A DNA stretch of 64,000 nucleotides from Natrialba asiatica DSM 12278 (GCF_000337555.1 NZ_AOIO01000021.1:50430-114429), one strand, 5' to 3'; shown: positions 55,124-64,000, counted from the first letter of the stretch. A program made the numbers and translations. The notes: a model not told the origin generated them from the sequence alone.

Positions 55124-56104
55124 TTAGGCCCGGAGCTCGCGAAGCTTCTCGCGGCCCGGCGCGATGAGTTCGTCGAGGTACGTCGCGAGCGTCCCCTTCG
55201 CGTCGGCGGGGTGGAGTTCTCCCGACTCGAGATCGGCGGCCAGCGACTCGTAGTCGTCGTAGGTCAGGTCGCCGCCGTACTCGTCGGGGCGCTCGACGAC
55301 GATTTCGTCGAACCGCGGGAAGACGTGGAACTCGAACAGTTCGAGCACGGGGTTTTCGAGGTCGCCCTCGGGATCGCGCGTGGGGGGACAGAACGCCGAG
55401 TTCACCTTCTCTTCGAGGTCGTCGGTCGAGTCCTCCATCGAGATGGTGACGCCCTCGCTCGAGGACATCTTCCCCTCGCCGCTGGTGAGGTCGGCGACGA
55501 TGGGGGTGTGCAGGGCCGGTCGCACGTCGTAGCCCAGTTCGGGGAGTTCCTCGCGGGCGAGCATGTGGACCTTCCGCTGGTCCAAGCCGCCGACCGCCAG
55601 GTCCAGATCGAGGTACTCGATGTCGAGCGTCTGCATCAGCGGGTAGACGACGTGGCTCACCTTCGCGGTCTCGTCACCCTGGATCTCGGCCATCGCGCGC
55701 TGGGAGCGGTTGAGCGTCGTCGAGAGTTCGAGTTCGTGCAGGTCGAGGGTGTACTCCTCGTCGAGTTGGAACGCGGAGCCGTAGACGAACTCGGTGTTGT
55801 CCTCGTCGAGCCCGTAGGCGACGAACTGGGCTTTCATTTGCTCCGCGGTCTCGCGGATCTCCTCGAAGGTACCCTTTCCGTTTAAGTAGGCGTGAACGTC
55901 GGCGAGGAGGATGACGACCTCCATGCCGGCCTCCTGGAGGTCGATGAGTTTGTTCGCGGTGAGCAGGTGCCCGAGGTGGAGCACGCCCGAGGGCTCGTAG
56001 CCGACGTAGGCGCGCTTTCCGTCCGGGTCTGCGGCGAGTTCGCGCACCTCCTCGTCGGTCACGACTTCCTCGGCGTTTCGCGTGATCAGATCGTACGTCT
56101 CCAT
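55124..56104 (-). CDS. tyrS: Tyrosyl-tRNA synthetase
   Basis: Class I aminoacyl-tRNA synthetase of 326 residues. The start at 56104 (METYDLITRNAEEVVTDEEV) fits the family. The HIGH-type motif is HLGH in SGVLHLGHLLTANKLIDLQ. The KMSKS-type motif is KMSSS in GEGKMSSSEGVTI. VGGLDQRKVHMLAREELPEL is the conserved tRNA/tyrosine-binding segment. Compact archaeal length without S4 domain. Confidence 0.96.
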   Translation of the reverse strand: METYDLITRNAEEVVTDEEVRELAADPDGKRAYVGYEPSGVLHLGHLLTANKLIDLQEAGMEVVILLADVHAYLNGKGTFEEIRETAEQMKAQFVAYGLDEDNTEFVYGSAFQLDEEYTLDLHELELSTTLNRSQRAMAEIQGDETAKVSHVVYPLMQTLDIEYLDLDLAVGGLDQRKVHMLAREELPELGYDVRPALHTPIVADLTSGEGKMSSSEGVTISMEDSTDDLEEKVNSAFCPPTRDPEGDLENPVLELFEFHVFPRFDEIVVERPDEYGGDLTYDDYESLAADLESGELHPADAKGTLATYLDELIAPGREKLRELRA

Positions 56105-56304
56105 GGCTTGTCTCAGTGGAATCAACGGACGGATTTATGCGTTCTTGAACGATGTTCGCACGGCGGTCGGTGCGCGGGGTGGATGGTGCGGAGTGTGAGG
56201 CGTGTGGGGCGGGGAAAGTGTAGGATACGGTGGGGAGATGGAATGCGGAGCAGACAGTACCGAAAAGAGCGCAGAACGCGGGTGCCTGTTCGGACGGGCA
56301 GTCG

Positions 56305-58248
56305 CTACTCCGGCTTCCCGCCTTTGTCGTCCTTCCCGCCCGCAGCGCCATTCCAGGGCCCCATCTCCACGAGCCCGACCGCCTGCCCGTTGCGGTTCGG
56401 ATCGGCCGCGCCCGTCAGGTCGTCGCTACCGGCGTCGATATCGATCGCCTGGACGTTCCCTAACATCTCGGACGAGTTCTCCCAGACCTGTCCCCAGTCC
56501 GCGGTCGTCTCGCGGACGTGGTCCGGCACGCCCGCGTCCCACGAGATGTCGAGACACTCGCCGGTGTAGATCGTCGGCTCGGTGATCGACTCGAGCGGGT
56601 CGAGCCCGTAGACGTAGCGGTGCAGGATCGTCTGCACCGTCGCGGAGACGATCGTCCACCCGCCCGGCGAGCCGACGGTGAACTCGGGGACGCCGTCGCG
56701 GACCACCATCGTCGGACTCATGCTGCTCAGCGGCCGCTTCCACGGCTCGACTTCGTTCGGGCCACCGGGGACGGCATCGAAGTCCGTCAGTTCGTTATTG
56801 AGCATGAAGCCCCGACCCGGCACCATCATCCCCGAGCCCATGAACTGCTCGATCGTCGACGTGTACGAGACGGCGTTTCCGTCCGCGTCGACGACCGAAA
56901 AGTGCGTCGTCGACCCCGGGAAGTAGGTCGAGGCGGGCGCGGCGGGCTGGTCTCCCGCCCCCGGCGGAACGCCGGGATCGACGCACTCGCCGGCCCCGTA
57001 ATCCGCGAGCGTCTCCCCGATCGACACCTGCGCGGCGCGCCCCGACAGGTAGTCGTCGTCGAGTAGTCCGTCGATCGGAACGTCGACGAACTCCGGATCG
57101 CCCATGTACTCGTTTCGATCGGCCCAGGTCAATCGTATCGCCTCGGCGACGAGATGGTACGCCTCGGGAGAGTCCCGATCGTACGCCCCGAGATCGAGCT
57201 CTTCGAGCAGTTTGAGTATCATGGTCACCGCGCTCGGTCCCGAACTCGGGAGGGGCTGACCGACGATCTCCACGTCGCCCCACTCCGCTCGCACCGGGTC
57301 CTCGACCACGGCGTCGTACGCGGCGAGGTCGTCCGTCGTCATACTCCCGCCCGCTTCCTGCACCGTCGCCGCGAGATCGGCCGCGACGGGTCCCTCGTAG
57401 AAGCCCGCCGCACCGAGGTACTTGATCCAGAGGAGCGTCTCCGCTAGATCCTTATTGACGTACGTGTCGCCCGCCGAAAGCGGCTCTCCGTTCTCGTCCG
57501 AGTAGGCCTCCCTCGCCGCGTCGTTGAACTTTTCCCAGTTCGACTCGATCTGCGCCGCCAGGAACTCGTCTATGGAAAACCCGTTCCACGCCAACTTGAT
57601 CGCGGGCGTGATCAGCCGCTGGCGCGGGCGCGAGCCGTGTCGTTCGCGCGCCGTCTCGAGACCCGACACGGTCCCCGGCACGCCGACCGCCTCTCCCATC
57701 TGAACCCGCGCGTCGAACGGGATCGGATCGCCGTCCTCGTCGAGGAACATGTCCGCCGTCGCGCCGTGTGGCGCGCGCTCGCGACTGTTGACGACGCTGA
57801 ACTCGTCGTCCGCCGCGTCGTAGATGACCATGAATCCGCCGCCGCCGATTCCAGACCCGTGTGGCTGCGTGACAGTCAGCACGTACTGCAGCGCGATGGC
57901 CGCGTCGATCGCGTTCCCGCCCTCCCGGAGGATCGTCGCTGCAACGCCCGAGGCGATCGGATCGACGCTCGAAACCATGCCGCCCGCCGCGGTGACCTGC
58001 CGTCCGCACCGAAAGTGACGCTTGTCGCAGCTGAATCCCGGAACGTCGGTGACATCCGTCGCGTCGGCAGCCGCCGGGATCGCCGCCGGACCGGCCGCGA
58101 GCGCCCCGGCAGCGATACCGGTCCGAGCCAGTAGCGACCGGCGGCTGAGCGAGCCGCGCCGCGTCGCCTGTCGGTCAATTTTGTCCGCTGTGGCGCTGTC
58201 TCGATCTTCGCCGGTCTCGACTCCACGTGAGGGCTGGTCGTTCGTCAT
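56305..58248 (-). CDS. ggt: Tat-exported gamma-glutamyltransferase
   Basis: Ntn-hydrolase precursor of 647 residues that transfers or hydrolyses gamma-glutamyl groups. The twin-arginine signal SLSRRSLLARTGIAAGALAA predicts export of the folded enzyme. After it come ASGVAATILREGGNAIDAAI, GSGIGGGGFMVIYDA and NSRERAP. Autocleavage occurs before Thr448 in GSTTHFSVVDADGNAVSYTS, which becomes the nucleophile of the small subunit. The C-terminal SMSPTMVVRDGVPEFTVGSP is conserved. Confidence 0.94.
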   Translation of the reverse strand: MTNDQPSRGVETGEDRDSATADKIDRQATRRGSLSRRSLLARTGIAAGALAAGPAAIPAAADATDVTDVPGFSCDKRHFRCGRQVTAAGGMVSSVDPIASGVAATILREGGNAIDAAIALQYVLTVTQPHGSGIGGGGFMVIYDAADDEFSVVNSRERAPHGATADMFLDEDGDPIPFDARVQMGEAVGVPGTVSGLETARERHGSRPRQRLITPAIKLAWNGFSIDEFLAAQIESNWEKFNDAAREAYSDENGEPLSAGDTYVNKDLAETLLWIKYLGAAGFYEGPVAADLAATVQEAGGSMTTDDLAAYDAVVEDPVRAEWGDVEIVGQPLPSSGPSAVTMILKLLEELDLGAYDRDSPEAYHLVAEAIRLTWADRNEYMGDPEFVDVPIDGLLDDDYLSGRAAQVSIGETLADYGAGECVDPGVPPGAGDQPAAPASTYFPGSTTHFSVVDADGNAVSYTSTIEQFMGSGMMVPGRGFMLNNELTDFDAVPGGPNEVEPWKRPLSSMSPTMVVRDGVPEFTVGSPGGWTIVSATVQTILHRYVYGLDPLESITEPTIYTGECLDISWDAGVPDHVRETTADWGQVWENSSEMLGNVQAIDIDAGSDDLTGAADPNRNGQAVGLVEMGPWNGAAGGKDDKGGKPE

Positions 58249-58386
58249 CGGTTGAATCCCAGAAACCGTTCATCATTTCCAATAATAATCGTTGTGGTGA
58301 ACGTCACCGATAGCGTCTCTCGTGATTCGCATGGTGAAGCCTGCTGGGCTCAGTACTGCCTCGACCAACAACCCCACGGAACCGGA

Positions 58387-58680
58387 TTACGATGTCGACT
58401 GCAGGATCGTCATTTTGCCGTTTTGCTGGACGTGAATCCGGTACCCCTGGTACGTGAACGTAATGTTCGCGTCGGCTTCTCCGGGTGGTGGTGATGAAAA
58501 GAGGTTTGCAATCAGGTCGTCGATACAGTTGTATATCGGTGGGAGTTCAGTCGGCCCGGTGTTTTCGAGTTCAGCAATCGCTACAACGATCTGGGTTGCG
58601 GGTGCGTCCTGCTCGGTGTCGAGTGTTCGTCTCGCGAGTATCTCGTCGGAGCTTCCGGGGGAACCGATAATTTCGCTCAT
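58387..58680 (-). CDS. HalOD1 output domain protein
   Basis: A 97-residue single HalOD1 domain, a haloarchaeal output module usually joined to signalling proteins. Core segments are TQIVVAIAELENTGPTELPP, IYNCIDDLIANLFS and the closing ITFTYQGYRIHVQQNGKMTI. Starts at 58680 (MSEIIGSPGS) or 58695 (MALVPMSE) are both possible. No kinase or receiver is adjacent. Confidence 0.82.
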   Translation of the reverse strand: MSEIIGSPGSSDEILARRTLDTEQDAPATQIVVAIAELENTGPTELPPIYNCIDDLIANLFSSPPPGEADANITFTYQGYRIHVQQNGKMTILQSTS

Positions 58681-58852
58681 CGGTACCAGTGCCATTTTTG
58701 GCTGCGACCGTAACCGTTTAACTGGCCATTGCATGTCCAGTTGAGACGACACTTTCGCGCTCTTCTCGCATTCGTGCAGTATCCGTCGTACTGCCGCTCG
58801 ATTCCGGTCTCGGAGACAACCAGCGCGGACCAGTCGAACCGGCGAGTCAGAG

Positions 58853-59629
58853 TCAGAGGCCGTTTCGAATGCGCGCTTCGGCGTCCTCAAGCACCTGTTC
58901 CCGATCGAACTCGTCGACGATCGACCGGAGTTCGGCCTCGTCAGCATCCGCCAGGTCACGCGCGTGCTCGGTCATGTTCGGCACGGCTCTGATGATGTTG
59001 TCGACGATCGGCACCGCCGCGACCTGCGGCGAGCGCGAGAGGGGATTGAGGTCGATCACGATCTCGGTTTTGTCCATCTCCTGCAGGGCTTCCGCGCGGT
59101 CGCCGTCTTCGAGGGGAACGAGAACCACGTCAGCAGCGTAGATACCGTCGGCGTCCACCTTCGCGCGCTGGTGATCGAGCTTCGGGATGCGAGCGTCCGC
59201 CGTCAGTCCTTTCACCTCGTCAGCCCCGTGCTCGCGCAGGTGCTCGGCGATGGCCTCGACTCGCTCTGGGGTTCGGTTGAAGAGGTTCACCTCGAGATCG
59301 GCACCGACCGCCGACGCGAGGTCGACCATCTCGCCGGGGACGAGCGCGGCGACGTTCCCGTTGATCGAGAGGACGGGCTGGTCGGCGAGCAGGAGGTGTG
59401 CGGCCGCCGCTCGCTCCGCTGTATCGGCGCTCGGAATCGTCTCCTCGCCGAGCAGGTAATCGAAGGCGCTCCCCCGACCCTCGGCGTGCATTCCCTGGAG
59501 GTGGGTGATGCCCTTCTCGATGCCGGTTTCGATCCGGTGGCGAGTGAGCAGATCCTGATATCGGGGATGGTCCGCCGGGATCTCCTCCTCGTGTTCGACA
59601 TCAGCCGAAACGGTATCGTAATCGCTCAC
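58853..59629 (-). CDS. 4-phosphopantoate--beta-alanine ligase
   Basis: Archaeal CoA biosynthesis enzyme of 258 residues, which joins 4-phosphopantoate and beta-alanine to give 4-phosphopantothenate. Recognised from HPRYQDLLTRHRIETGIEKG, DYLLGEETIPSADTAERAAA, the LLADQPVLSINGNVAALVPG strand and IVIDLNPLSRSPQ. Translation begins with GTG at 59629. It works with pantoate kinase, encoded at the right edge; a large membrane-protein gene separates the two. Confidence 0.92.
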   Translation of the reverse strand: MSDYDTVSADVEHEEEIPADHPRYQDLLTRHRIETGIEKGITHLQGMHAEGRGSAFDYLLGEETIPSADTAERAAAAHLLLADQPVLSINGNVAALVPGEMVDLASAVGADLEVNLFNRTPERVEAIAEHLREHGADEVKGLTADARIPKLDHQRAKVDADGIYAADVVLVPLEDGDRAEALQEMDKTEIVIDLNPLSRSPQVAAVPIVDNIIRAVPNMTEHARDLADADEAELRSIVDEFDREQVLEDAEARIRNGL

Positions 59630-59711
59630 GATCGACCATCCGATTGCATCGATAAAAAGCGGCCCGATCCGTTCGCATCGACCGATTCTCTCCCCCCGTC
59701 GCTCTCGCTCG

Positions 59712-62642
59712 CTACTCCGTGAAGGTGATCCAGCCCTCCGGGGCCTCCGCTTTCACGTCGTTCATCGCTTCGCGAGCGTCGGTCCGAGACTCGTAGGTCT
59801 GGGTGCTCTCGGCCATCGTCGACCCGAACTCGTCGACCAACCGCCAGACCCAGCCGTCCGTTTCTCCGTCTTCGTCGTCCGCCGTGTGCAACTCGAAGGA
59901 AACGCTGTCGATCTCGAGGATGCTCGCCGCCTCGATCAGCTCGCGCACGTTTTCGAGCGCCTCGCGCGCCGACTCGCTCGATTCGTGCATTTCGGAGCCG
60001 GTCGCAACCGTGCGCCCGTCCTCGTCGATCAGCCGCCACTGCCAGCGGTCGTCCTCGTCCGCGACGAGTTCGAACGACGCGACGTCGAAGTCGACGCGGC
60101 CGGCCATCGGTGCGAGCTGGCGAACCGTCTCGACCTGGGAGTAAAGCGCCTCCCGACTCGACGCGGTGTCGGTTGAACTCGCGAAGACGGTGCGCTCGCG
60201 GTCGACCAGCTCCCAGGACCAGCCGTCCTCGTCGGTGAGTCGGATCGCCGCGTCCTCGATCGTAAAGATCGGCGCATCGGCGGCGTTGGCCGTGAGCGTG
60301 TCGACGGTCGCAAGCACGGCCTCTCGCTTCGCGTAGGTACCCGTCGCGTCGGCGATTTCGTTGCGGTCGCGATCGAGCAGCCGGAAGCTCCAGTCGCCGT
60401 TCTCGTAGAGCTGGACCGTCACGTCGCCGATCGTGTAAGCCTGTGCGGATGCCGCCGACTCGCGAACGTCGGGAAGCGTGTCGACGAGTTCGTCTCGCGT
60501 CGCGGCGGTATCGCCGGCGACGGCGACGGTTTCGCCGGACGGAAGCACGAATCGCCAGTGCCAGTCCTCGGATGCGTAGGTCTGGAAGATGGCCTCGTCC
60601 ATCGTCCGCACGTCCGAATCGAGGTGTTCGAGCAGGCGGTTCATCGCCTCTCGGGCGGCGGCGCGAGTCGGGTGGGTCTCCGGGTCCTCGGCGACGAGTT
60701 TGCCGGCCTCGTCGATCAGCCGCCATCCCCACTCGTCGTCCTCGTTGACGAAGAGTTCGAACGCGGCGGTTTCGATCTCTAAGAGTTCGGCGTCGGGAGC
60801 CTGTTCTTTGAGCGTCATCATCGCCTCGGCGGCCTCGCCGCGCGAGGTGTGTTCCGCGCCGCTGTCGGCGAGCACGTTCCCGTCCTCGTCGATCAGCCGC
60901 CAGCGCCACTCGCCGGAGTCCGCTTCGTAGACCTGGAACGCCGCCTCGTCGAACTCGATGAGATCGGCTTCGCTCGCTTGATCGCGAACGCGCTCGATCG
61001 CCTCGGTCGCCGTTTCGGTGTCGTGGTGGCGTTCGGTGCTTGCGGCGATCACATCGCGATCCTCGGTGACGAGCCGCCAGTTCCAGTCCGGACCGTCGGT
61101 CGCGTCGGCGTCGGCCTCGCCGTCGGCTGTCGTCGTTCCGCCGTCCGTCGACACCAGCGTACTCCCCTCGCTCGCCGTCGCGGGCAGACTGTCGTCCTCG
61201 TCGTACGTGAGCTCGCGGTCGGGAGCGGGGTAAATTTCGTACTCCGCGTCGTCGATCTCGACGACGTCGGCGTCGCGGGCGTGTTCGCCGAACGTATCGG
61301 TCTCGTGTGCGGCGTCTGCCTCCGTCTCGGCGGCCGCCGGACTCTGTGCGACGATATGTTCGGCCTCGTCGACGAGCCGCCAGCGCCACTCCTCGCCCGT
61401 CTGATAGCGTTCGTAAGTCGGCTCGCCGGCCACCGTTACCGACGCCGAATCGAGCGTCGAAAGCAACGCACCGGCCGCCTCCTCCGCATCCCGCCGCGCG
61501 TCGAACTCGTCGGTACAGGCGGCCAGCGTCGTATCCTGGTCGTCGACGAACCGCCACGTCCAGTTGCCGTTTTGCTCGTAGAGTTCGGCGCCGACGTGTT
61601 CGATGTCGAGCAGTCGCGCTTGATCGAACTGCTCGGCGAACGTCCGTGCGGCCTGTTCGGCGCTCTCCTGGGTGCCGTAGCCGTCCTCGCCGGCGGCAAG
61701 CGGCACGCGCTCGTCATTAACCAGTTGCCAGTACCACTGATCGCGCTCTTGGGCGTAGGTAAACGCCGCCCCCTCGATCTCGATCACGTCCGCCTCCGGA
61801 CCGCGATCCTTGAGGAAACTCACCGACTCCTCGGCACCGTCGCGCTCGCTGAACTCGCCGGCGCAGGTGCCGACGACGCTGCCGTCGTCGCGAGCGAGCG
61901 TCCACTGCCAGGAGCCGTCGCGGTCCTCGTACAGTCGGAACGCGGAGGTCGTCAGTTCCATCAGCCCGGCCGAGCTGATCTGGGACTGGACGCGTTCGAT
62001 TCCTTCCGTTGCCTTGGGGCGTGTGACGGCGCTCTCGTTGCTCTCTGCCAGCGCTTCGAGGTGGAGCACGTGCCACTTCCAGTCGCCGTTTTCGTCCCGG
62101 AAGACGGCGAACTGTGCACCTTCGAGGGCGTCGCCGGTGAGTATCGGCGGTTCCTCCGTTTCGCCTTCCTCCGTGACGAACATCCCCTTGCGACCGGTCA
62201 GCACCGGGACGAGTGCGGTAACGCCCGCGATGATCCCGATACCGAGCGTGTAGACGAGAATAACCTGCACGCTGTAGTCGGTTCCGAGGTTCCGCCAGTT
62301 GTAGGGATACGCCCAGCCGAAGAATCCGACGCCGACGAACGCGATAACCAGTCCGATACCGCTCGCCTGAATCCCCCGTTTTCGAACGGGCAGCATCAGG
62401 ACAATACCGAAGAGACAGAGGGCAAGCCCCGTCGCGGCGATGACCCCGGAGGCGCGGATGATCCCATACGCATTGATCTCGGCCGCGTAGCCGGCGATAA
62501 ACGTCGTGACGCCCGCAATCGCGACGACGTATCCGACGATGAATACCCAGTAGCCGTACACATCCTTCGTCGAGTCGGGCTCCCCGACGTAGCGTTCGTA
62601 CAACCGATACAGTTTGTGGTGAAGGTCACTGATCGAAGACAT
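59712..62642 (-). CDS. Giant membrane protein with about 13 tandem DUF1508-like repeats
   Basis: A 976-residue protein starting at 62642 (MSSISDLHHKLYRLYERYVG). Four membrane spans lie at about 30-52, 60-86, 91-112 and 124-149. From about 175 to the end, some 13 degenerate units of about 60 residues follow, each with a strand plus W-x-W hairpin (SWQWTLARDDGS, EWRWRLIDEDGN, EWGWRLIDEAGK, DRWQWRLIDEDGRT). Each hairpin precedes a helix like EAAEAMMTLKEQAPDAELLE. The unit matches the YegP-like DUF1508 fold. The repeats are Asp/Glu-rich and probably lie on one membrane face. Function unknown. Confidence 0.88.
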   Translation of the reverse strand: MSSISDLHHKLYRLYERYVGEPDSTKDVYGYWVFIVGYVVAIAGVTTFIAGYAAEINAYGIIRASGVIAATGLALCLFGIVLMLPVRKRGIQASGIGLVIAFVGVGFFGWAYPYNWRNLGTDYSVQVILVYTLGIGIIAGVTALVPVLTGRKGMFVTEEGETEEPPILTGDALEGAQFAVFRDENGDWKWHVLHLEALAESNESAVTRPKATEGIERVQSQISSAGLMELTTSAFRLYEDRDGSWQWTLARDDGSVVGTCAGEFSERDGAEESVSFLKDRGPEADVIEIEGAAFTYAQERDQWYWQLVNDERVPLAAGEDGYGTQESAEQAARTFAEQFDQARLLDIEHVGAELYEQNGNWTWRFVDDQDTTLAACTDEFDARRDAEEAAGALLSTLDSASVTVAGEPTYERYQTGEEWRWRLVDEAEHIVAQSPAAAETEADAAHETDTFGEHARDADVVEIDDAEYEIYPAPDRELTYDEDDSLPATASEGSTLVSTDGGTTTADGEADADATDGPDWNWRLVTEDRDVIAASTERHHDTETATEAIERVRDQASEADLIEFDEAAFQVYEADSGEWRWRLIDEDGNVLADSGAEHTSRGEAAEAMMTLKEQAPDAELLEIETAAFELFVNEDDEWGWRLIDEAGKLVAEDPETHPTRAAAREAMNRLLEHLDSDVRTMDEAIFQTYASEDWHWRFVLPSGETVAVAGDTAATRDELVDTLPDVRESAASAQAYTIGDVTVQLYENGDWSFRLLDRDRNEIADATGTYAKREAVLATVDTLTANAADAPIFTIEDAAIRLTDEDGWSWELVDRERTVFASSTDTASSREALYSQVETVRQLAPMAGRVDFDVASFELVADEDDRWQWRLIDEDGRTVATGSEMHESSESAREALENVRELIEAASILEIDSVSFELHTADDEDGETDGWVWRLVDEFGSTMAESTQTYESRTDAREAMNDVKAEAPEGWITFTE

Positions 62643-63249
62643 TCGAAATGTGACCGGAACACGGAAACCCACCATAATAAACCTCTGGCCATCGGACACA
62701 CGACAGACATATAATTATACAGATAAACCGGCCGACAACGGTTTCAACTTTGATTTTTAGAAGAGACTGTCAGATCACCCACGATTGCTGCTTCCAGCCG
62801 TGTCTGTGATTCGAATGGGGCGCTTGAAACAGTATTACCCCAACTTGTTCGCGAACATATCACATCTTTTACCATGGTCGCCGCCCCAATCATGTCAACA
62901 CACCTTGTTTTTCGGGGCCAGGGACGGTACTACGGATCGTCTTCGCCCTGCGTCGATAGCACCACCTGTCCCTCCTTATTCCGACGGCGAACTCGCGGGC
63001 GTCGCTCTGCGATCTTCGGTCCGAAAGCGATCCGGAAGAAGCGCCGCGAGTTCAGGCACAACGACGAGTCCACCCAGTGCGGTTACGACGCCTCGCCCGC
63101 GTTCGGTTCATCCGATTACGGTCGGAGGATATCACCGCGTACTTTCAGGGAGAACGGAGACGGTCGACCGCTTCTCGATCCGTTTTGTCGACGAGTTCGA
63201 TTGCGCTCGGGCTGTCGTCATCGTCCGTCGCGCGTCGATGGCAGGTCCA
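62643..63249. other. Long intergenic region upstream of the DUF1508-repeat gene
   Basis: About 600 bp. A minus-strand TATA element (ATAATAAA on +, 62674-62681) lies 32-39 bp before the 62642 start. A perfect 12-bp dyad TGTTCGCGAACA is at 62846-62857. Short open frames on both strands (for example 62744-62893, minus) lack haloarchaeal composition. On the minus strand around 63000-63100, hydrophobic GVVTALGGLVVVPELAALL looks like a gene fragment without a start. Confidence 0.45.
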
Positions 63250-64000
63250 CTACTTCAGTAACGCACCCGCGGGATGGGTCGCACAGACCGACGGTTCGTA
63301 TCCCGCCGCCGAGAGTCCCGTCCCGAGCGCAAAGACCGTCTCGCCGAGCATCGCCATCGACGCCTGGCCGTTCTCGTCGGTCACGTCGCCAATCGCCTTT
63401 GCGACCTGGTCGGTCAGCAACTCCGCTTCGCGGGCGAACAGCCGCGAGGCGTACATAAACGAGAGGAGCGTCGGTTCCTCGACGACCCGCGAGAGCGCCT
63501 CCTTGCCCGCGGTCGTCAGTTGCTCCGTTTCGCCCGCGAGCACGTCCGCCGTCGAGAGTTCACCGAACGACACGTATTCGACGCGCGCTCGCGTGGGGAT
63601 GGCGTCGAGTTTGTTCTCCTGTGGGCTCCCCGGCTCGAGACGGATCGGAATGCCGCCGTGAGCCTGCGCGACGACATCGCCCAACCCGGTGCCGGCCTGG
63701 ACCTCTGCACCGTGGGCGACCGCTACGAGTTCGTTTCGCGAGAGCTTGCACTCGAAAACACGGTTTGCTGCGAGTGCGGTGCCGAGTGCCATCGCACCCG
63801 AGACGCCGAAGCCGGCACCCAGCGGGAGGTCGGATTCGGCCTCAACGCGGGCAACGACGCCGAGCGTCTCGAGCACGGTTTCGACCGGTTCGATGTCGAT
63901 CATTTCGCCGTCGAGAATGACGATCGACTCCGATGCCTCCTCGGAGACCGGTTCGACCGTCACCGTCACCCCGTCGGTCAGCGTCAATCCGGCACCGCGC
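63250..64000 (-). CDS. Pantoate kinase (GHMP family), N terminus beyond window
   Basis: Archaeal pantoate kinase, which phosphorylates pantoate in CoA biosynthesis. The frame is open to the right edge, beginning ...RGAGLTLTDGVTVTV. The GHMP phosphate loop is DLPLGAGFGVSGAMALGTAL. GAEVQAGTGLGDVVAQAHGG and FALGTGLSAAGYEPSVCATH are conserved C-terminal segments. The N-terminal 30 or so residues are outside. It forms the pathway pair with the 4-phosphopantoate ligase at 58853-59629. Confidence 0.92.
   Translation of the reverse strand, partial: RGAGLTLTDGVTVTVEPVSEEASESIVILDGEMIDIEPVETVLETLGVVARVEAESDLPLGAGFGVSGAMALGTALAANRVFECKLSRNELVAVAHGAEVQAGTGLGDVVAQAHGGIPIRLEPGSPQENKLDAIPTRARVEYVSFGELSTADVLAGETEQLTTAGKEALSRVVEEPTLLSFMYASRLFAREAELLTDQVAKAIGDVTDENGQASMAMLGETVFALGTGLSAAGYEPSVCATHPAGALLK

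Noticed and set aside
60849-62714. A 621-codon open frame opposite the DUF1508-repeat gene
   Set aside because: The opposite strand has clear membrane spans and W-x-W repeats; this frame has none.
62785-63261. A 158-codon plus-strand frame in the gap before pantoate kinase
   Set aside because: The translation is Arg/Ser/Pro-rich without the acidic bias of local genes and overlaps the pantoate kinase end; probably chance.

Overview
The window is a GC-rich stretch of a haloarchaeal chromosome. The evidence is a strongly acidic proteome (D/E-rich tails and linkers in many proteins), archaeal information-processing genes (Cdc48, Rpl21e, RpoF/Rpb4, KsgA, aCPSF1, NucS, archaeal TyrS), Bat-type and HalOD1-type signalling proteins, twin-arginine signals on exported proteins, TTTATA-like promoters placed for leaderless or short-leader transcripts, and a gas vesicle cluster. 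Gene content fits a Natrinema/Haloterrigena-like member of the Halobacteria, but the genus cannot be fixed from this sequence alone. I saw no complete rRNA or tRNA gene, CRISPR array or intact insertion sequence.

Layout. 1-8622: the start of HMG-CoA synthase (cut by the left edge), DUF2150, a TatD-like hydrolase, a small Hsp20-like protein translationally coupled to Cdc48, two small regulators, a peroxiredoxin, a zinc ribbon and a zinc alcohol dehydrogenase. 9065-10738: a Gfo/Idh/MocA oxidoreductase and a small CxxC protein. 10880-18220: the gas vesicle island, with gvpFGH-(I)-JKLM leftward and gvpANO rightward from a 226-bp divergent control region. Neither gvpC nor the regulators gvpD/gvpE are present. 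18466-20657: a CHY zinc finger and a membrane-anchored protein with two winged-helix domains, divergent from mutS. 20810-26182: MutS, GNAT, DoxX, a PEBP-like protein and the mismatch endonuclease NucS, so two distinct mismatch systems lie 2 kb apart.

26325-34183: a Tat lipoprotein, a conserved hypothetical, the aCPSF1 termination nuclease, an Rnl3-type RNA ligase, an MBL hydrolase, a terpene-synthase-like protein and a cystathionine-synthase-type enzyme. 34337-39148: a housekeeping run (rpl21e, rpoF, DUF655, ksgA, mscS, hemK2-type methyltransferase), interrupted by an opposing receiver protein whose phosphoacceptor Asp is Glu. 39189-39740: a decayed PQQ-propeller lipoprotein. 39789-43817: split methionine synthase, an aminotransferase and a nitroreductase. 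44084-49396: a probable carbohydrate module (Tat-exported GH3 glycosidase, sugar-type oxidoreductase, MFS transporter, stand-alone RAM domain). 49511-58680: small hypotheticals, an HD phosphohydrolase, an amidohydrolase, a universal stress protein with an ornate promoter, BirA, TyrS, exported gamma-glutamyltransferase and HalOD1.

58853-64000: two archaeal coenzyme A biosynthesis genes (4-phosphopantoate--beta-alanine ligase and pantoate kinase, the latter cut by the right edge). They are separated by a 976-residue membrane protein carrying about 13 tandem DUF1508-like units, which I regard as the most intriguing uncharacterised gene here. Other points worth following are the zinc-finger-like extension on GvpO, the repeat architecture in the gvp control region, a 15-codon bridge ORF between gvpL and gvpM, and the palindromic promoter shared by mutS and the membrane regulator.
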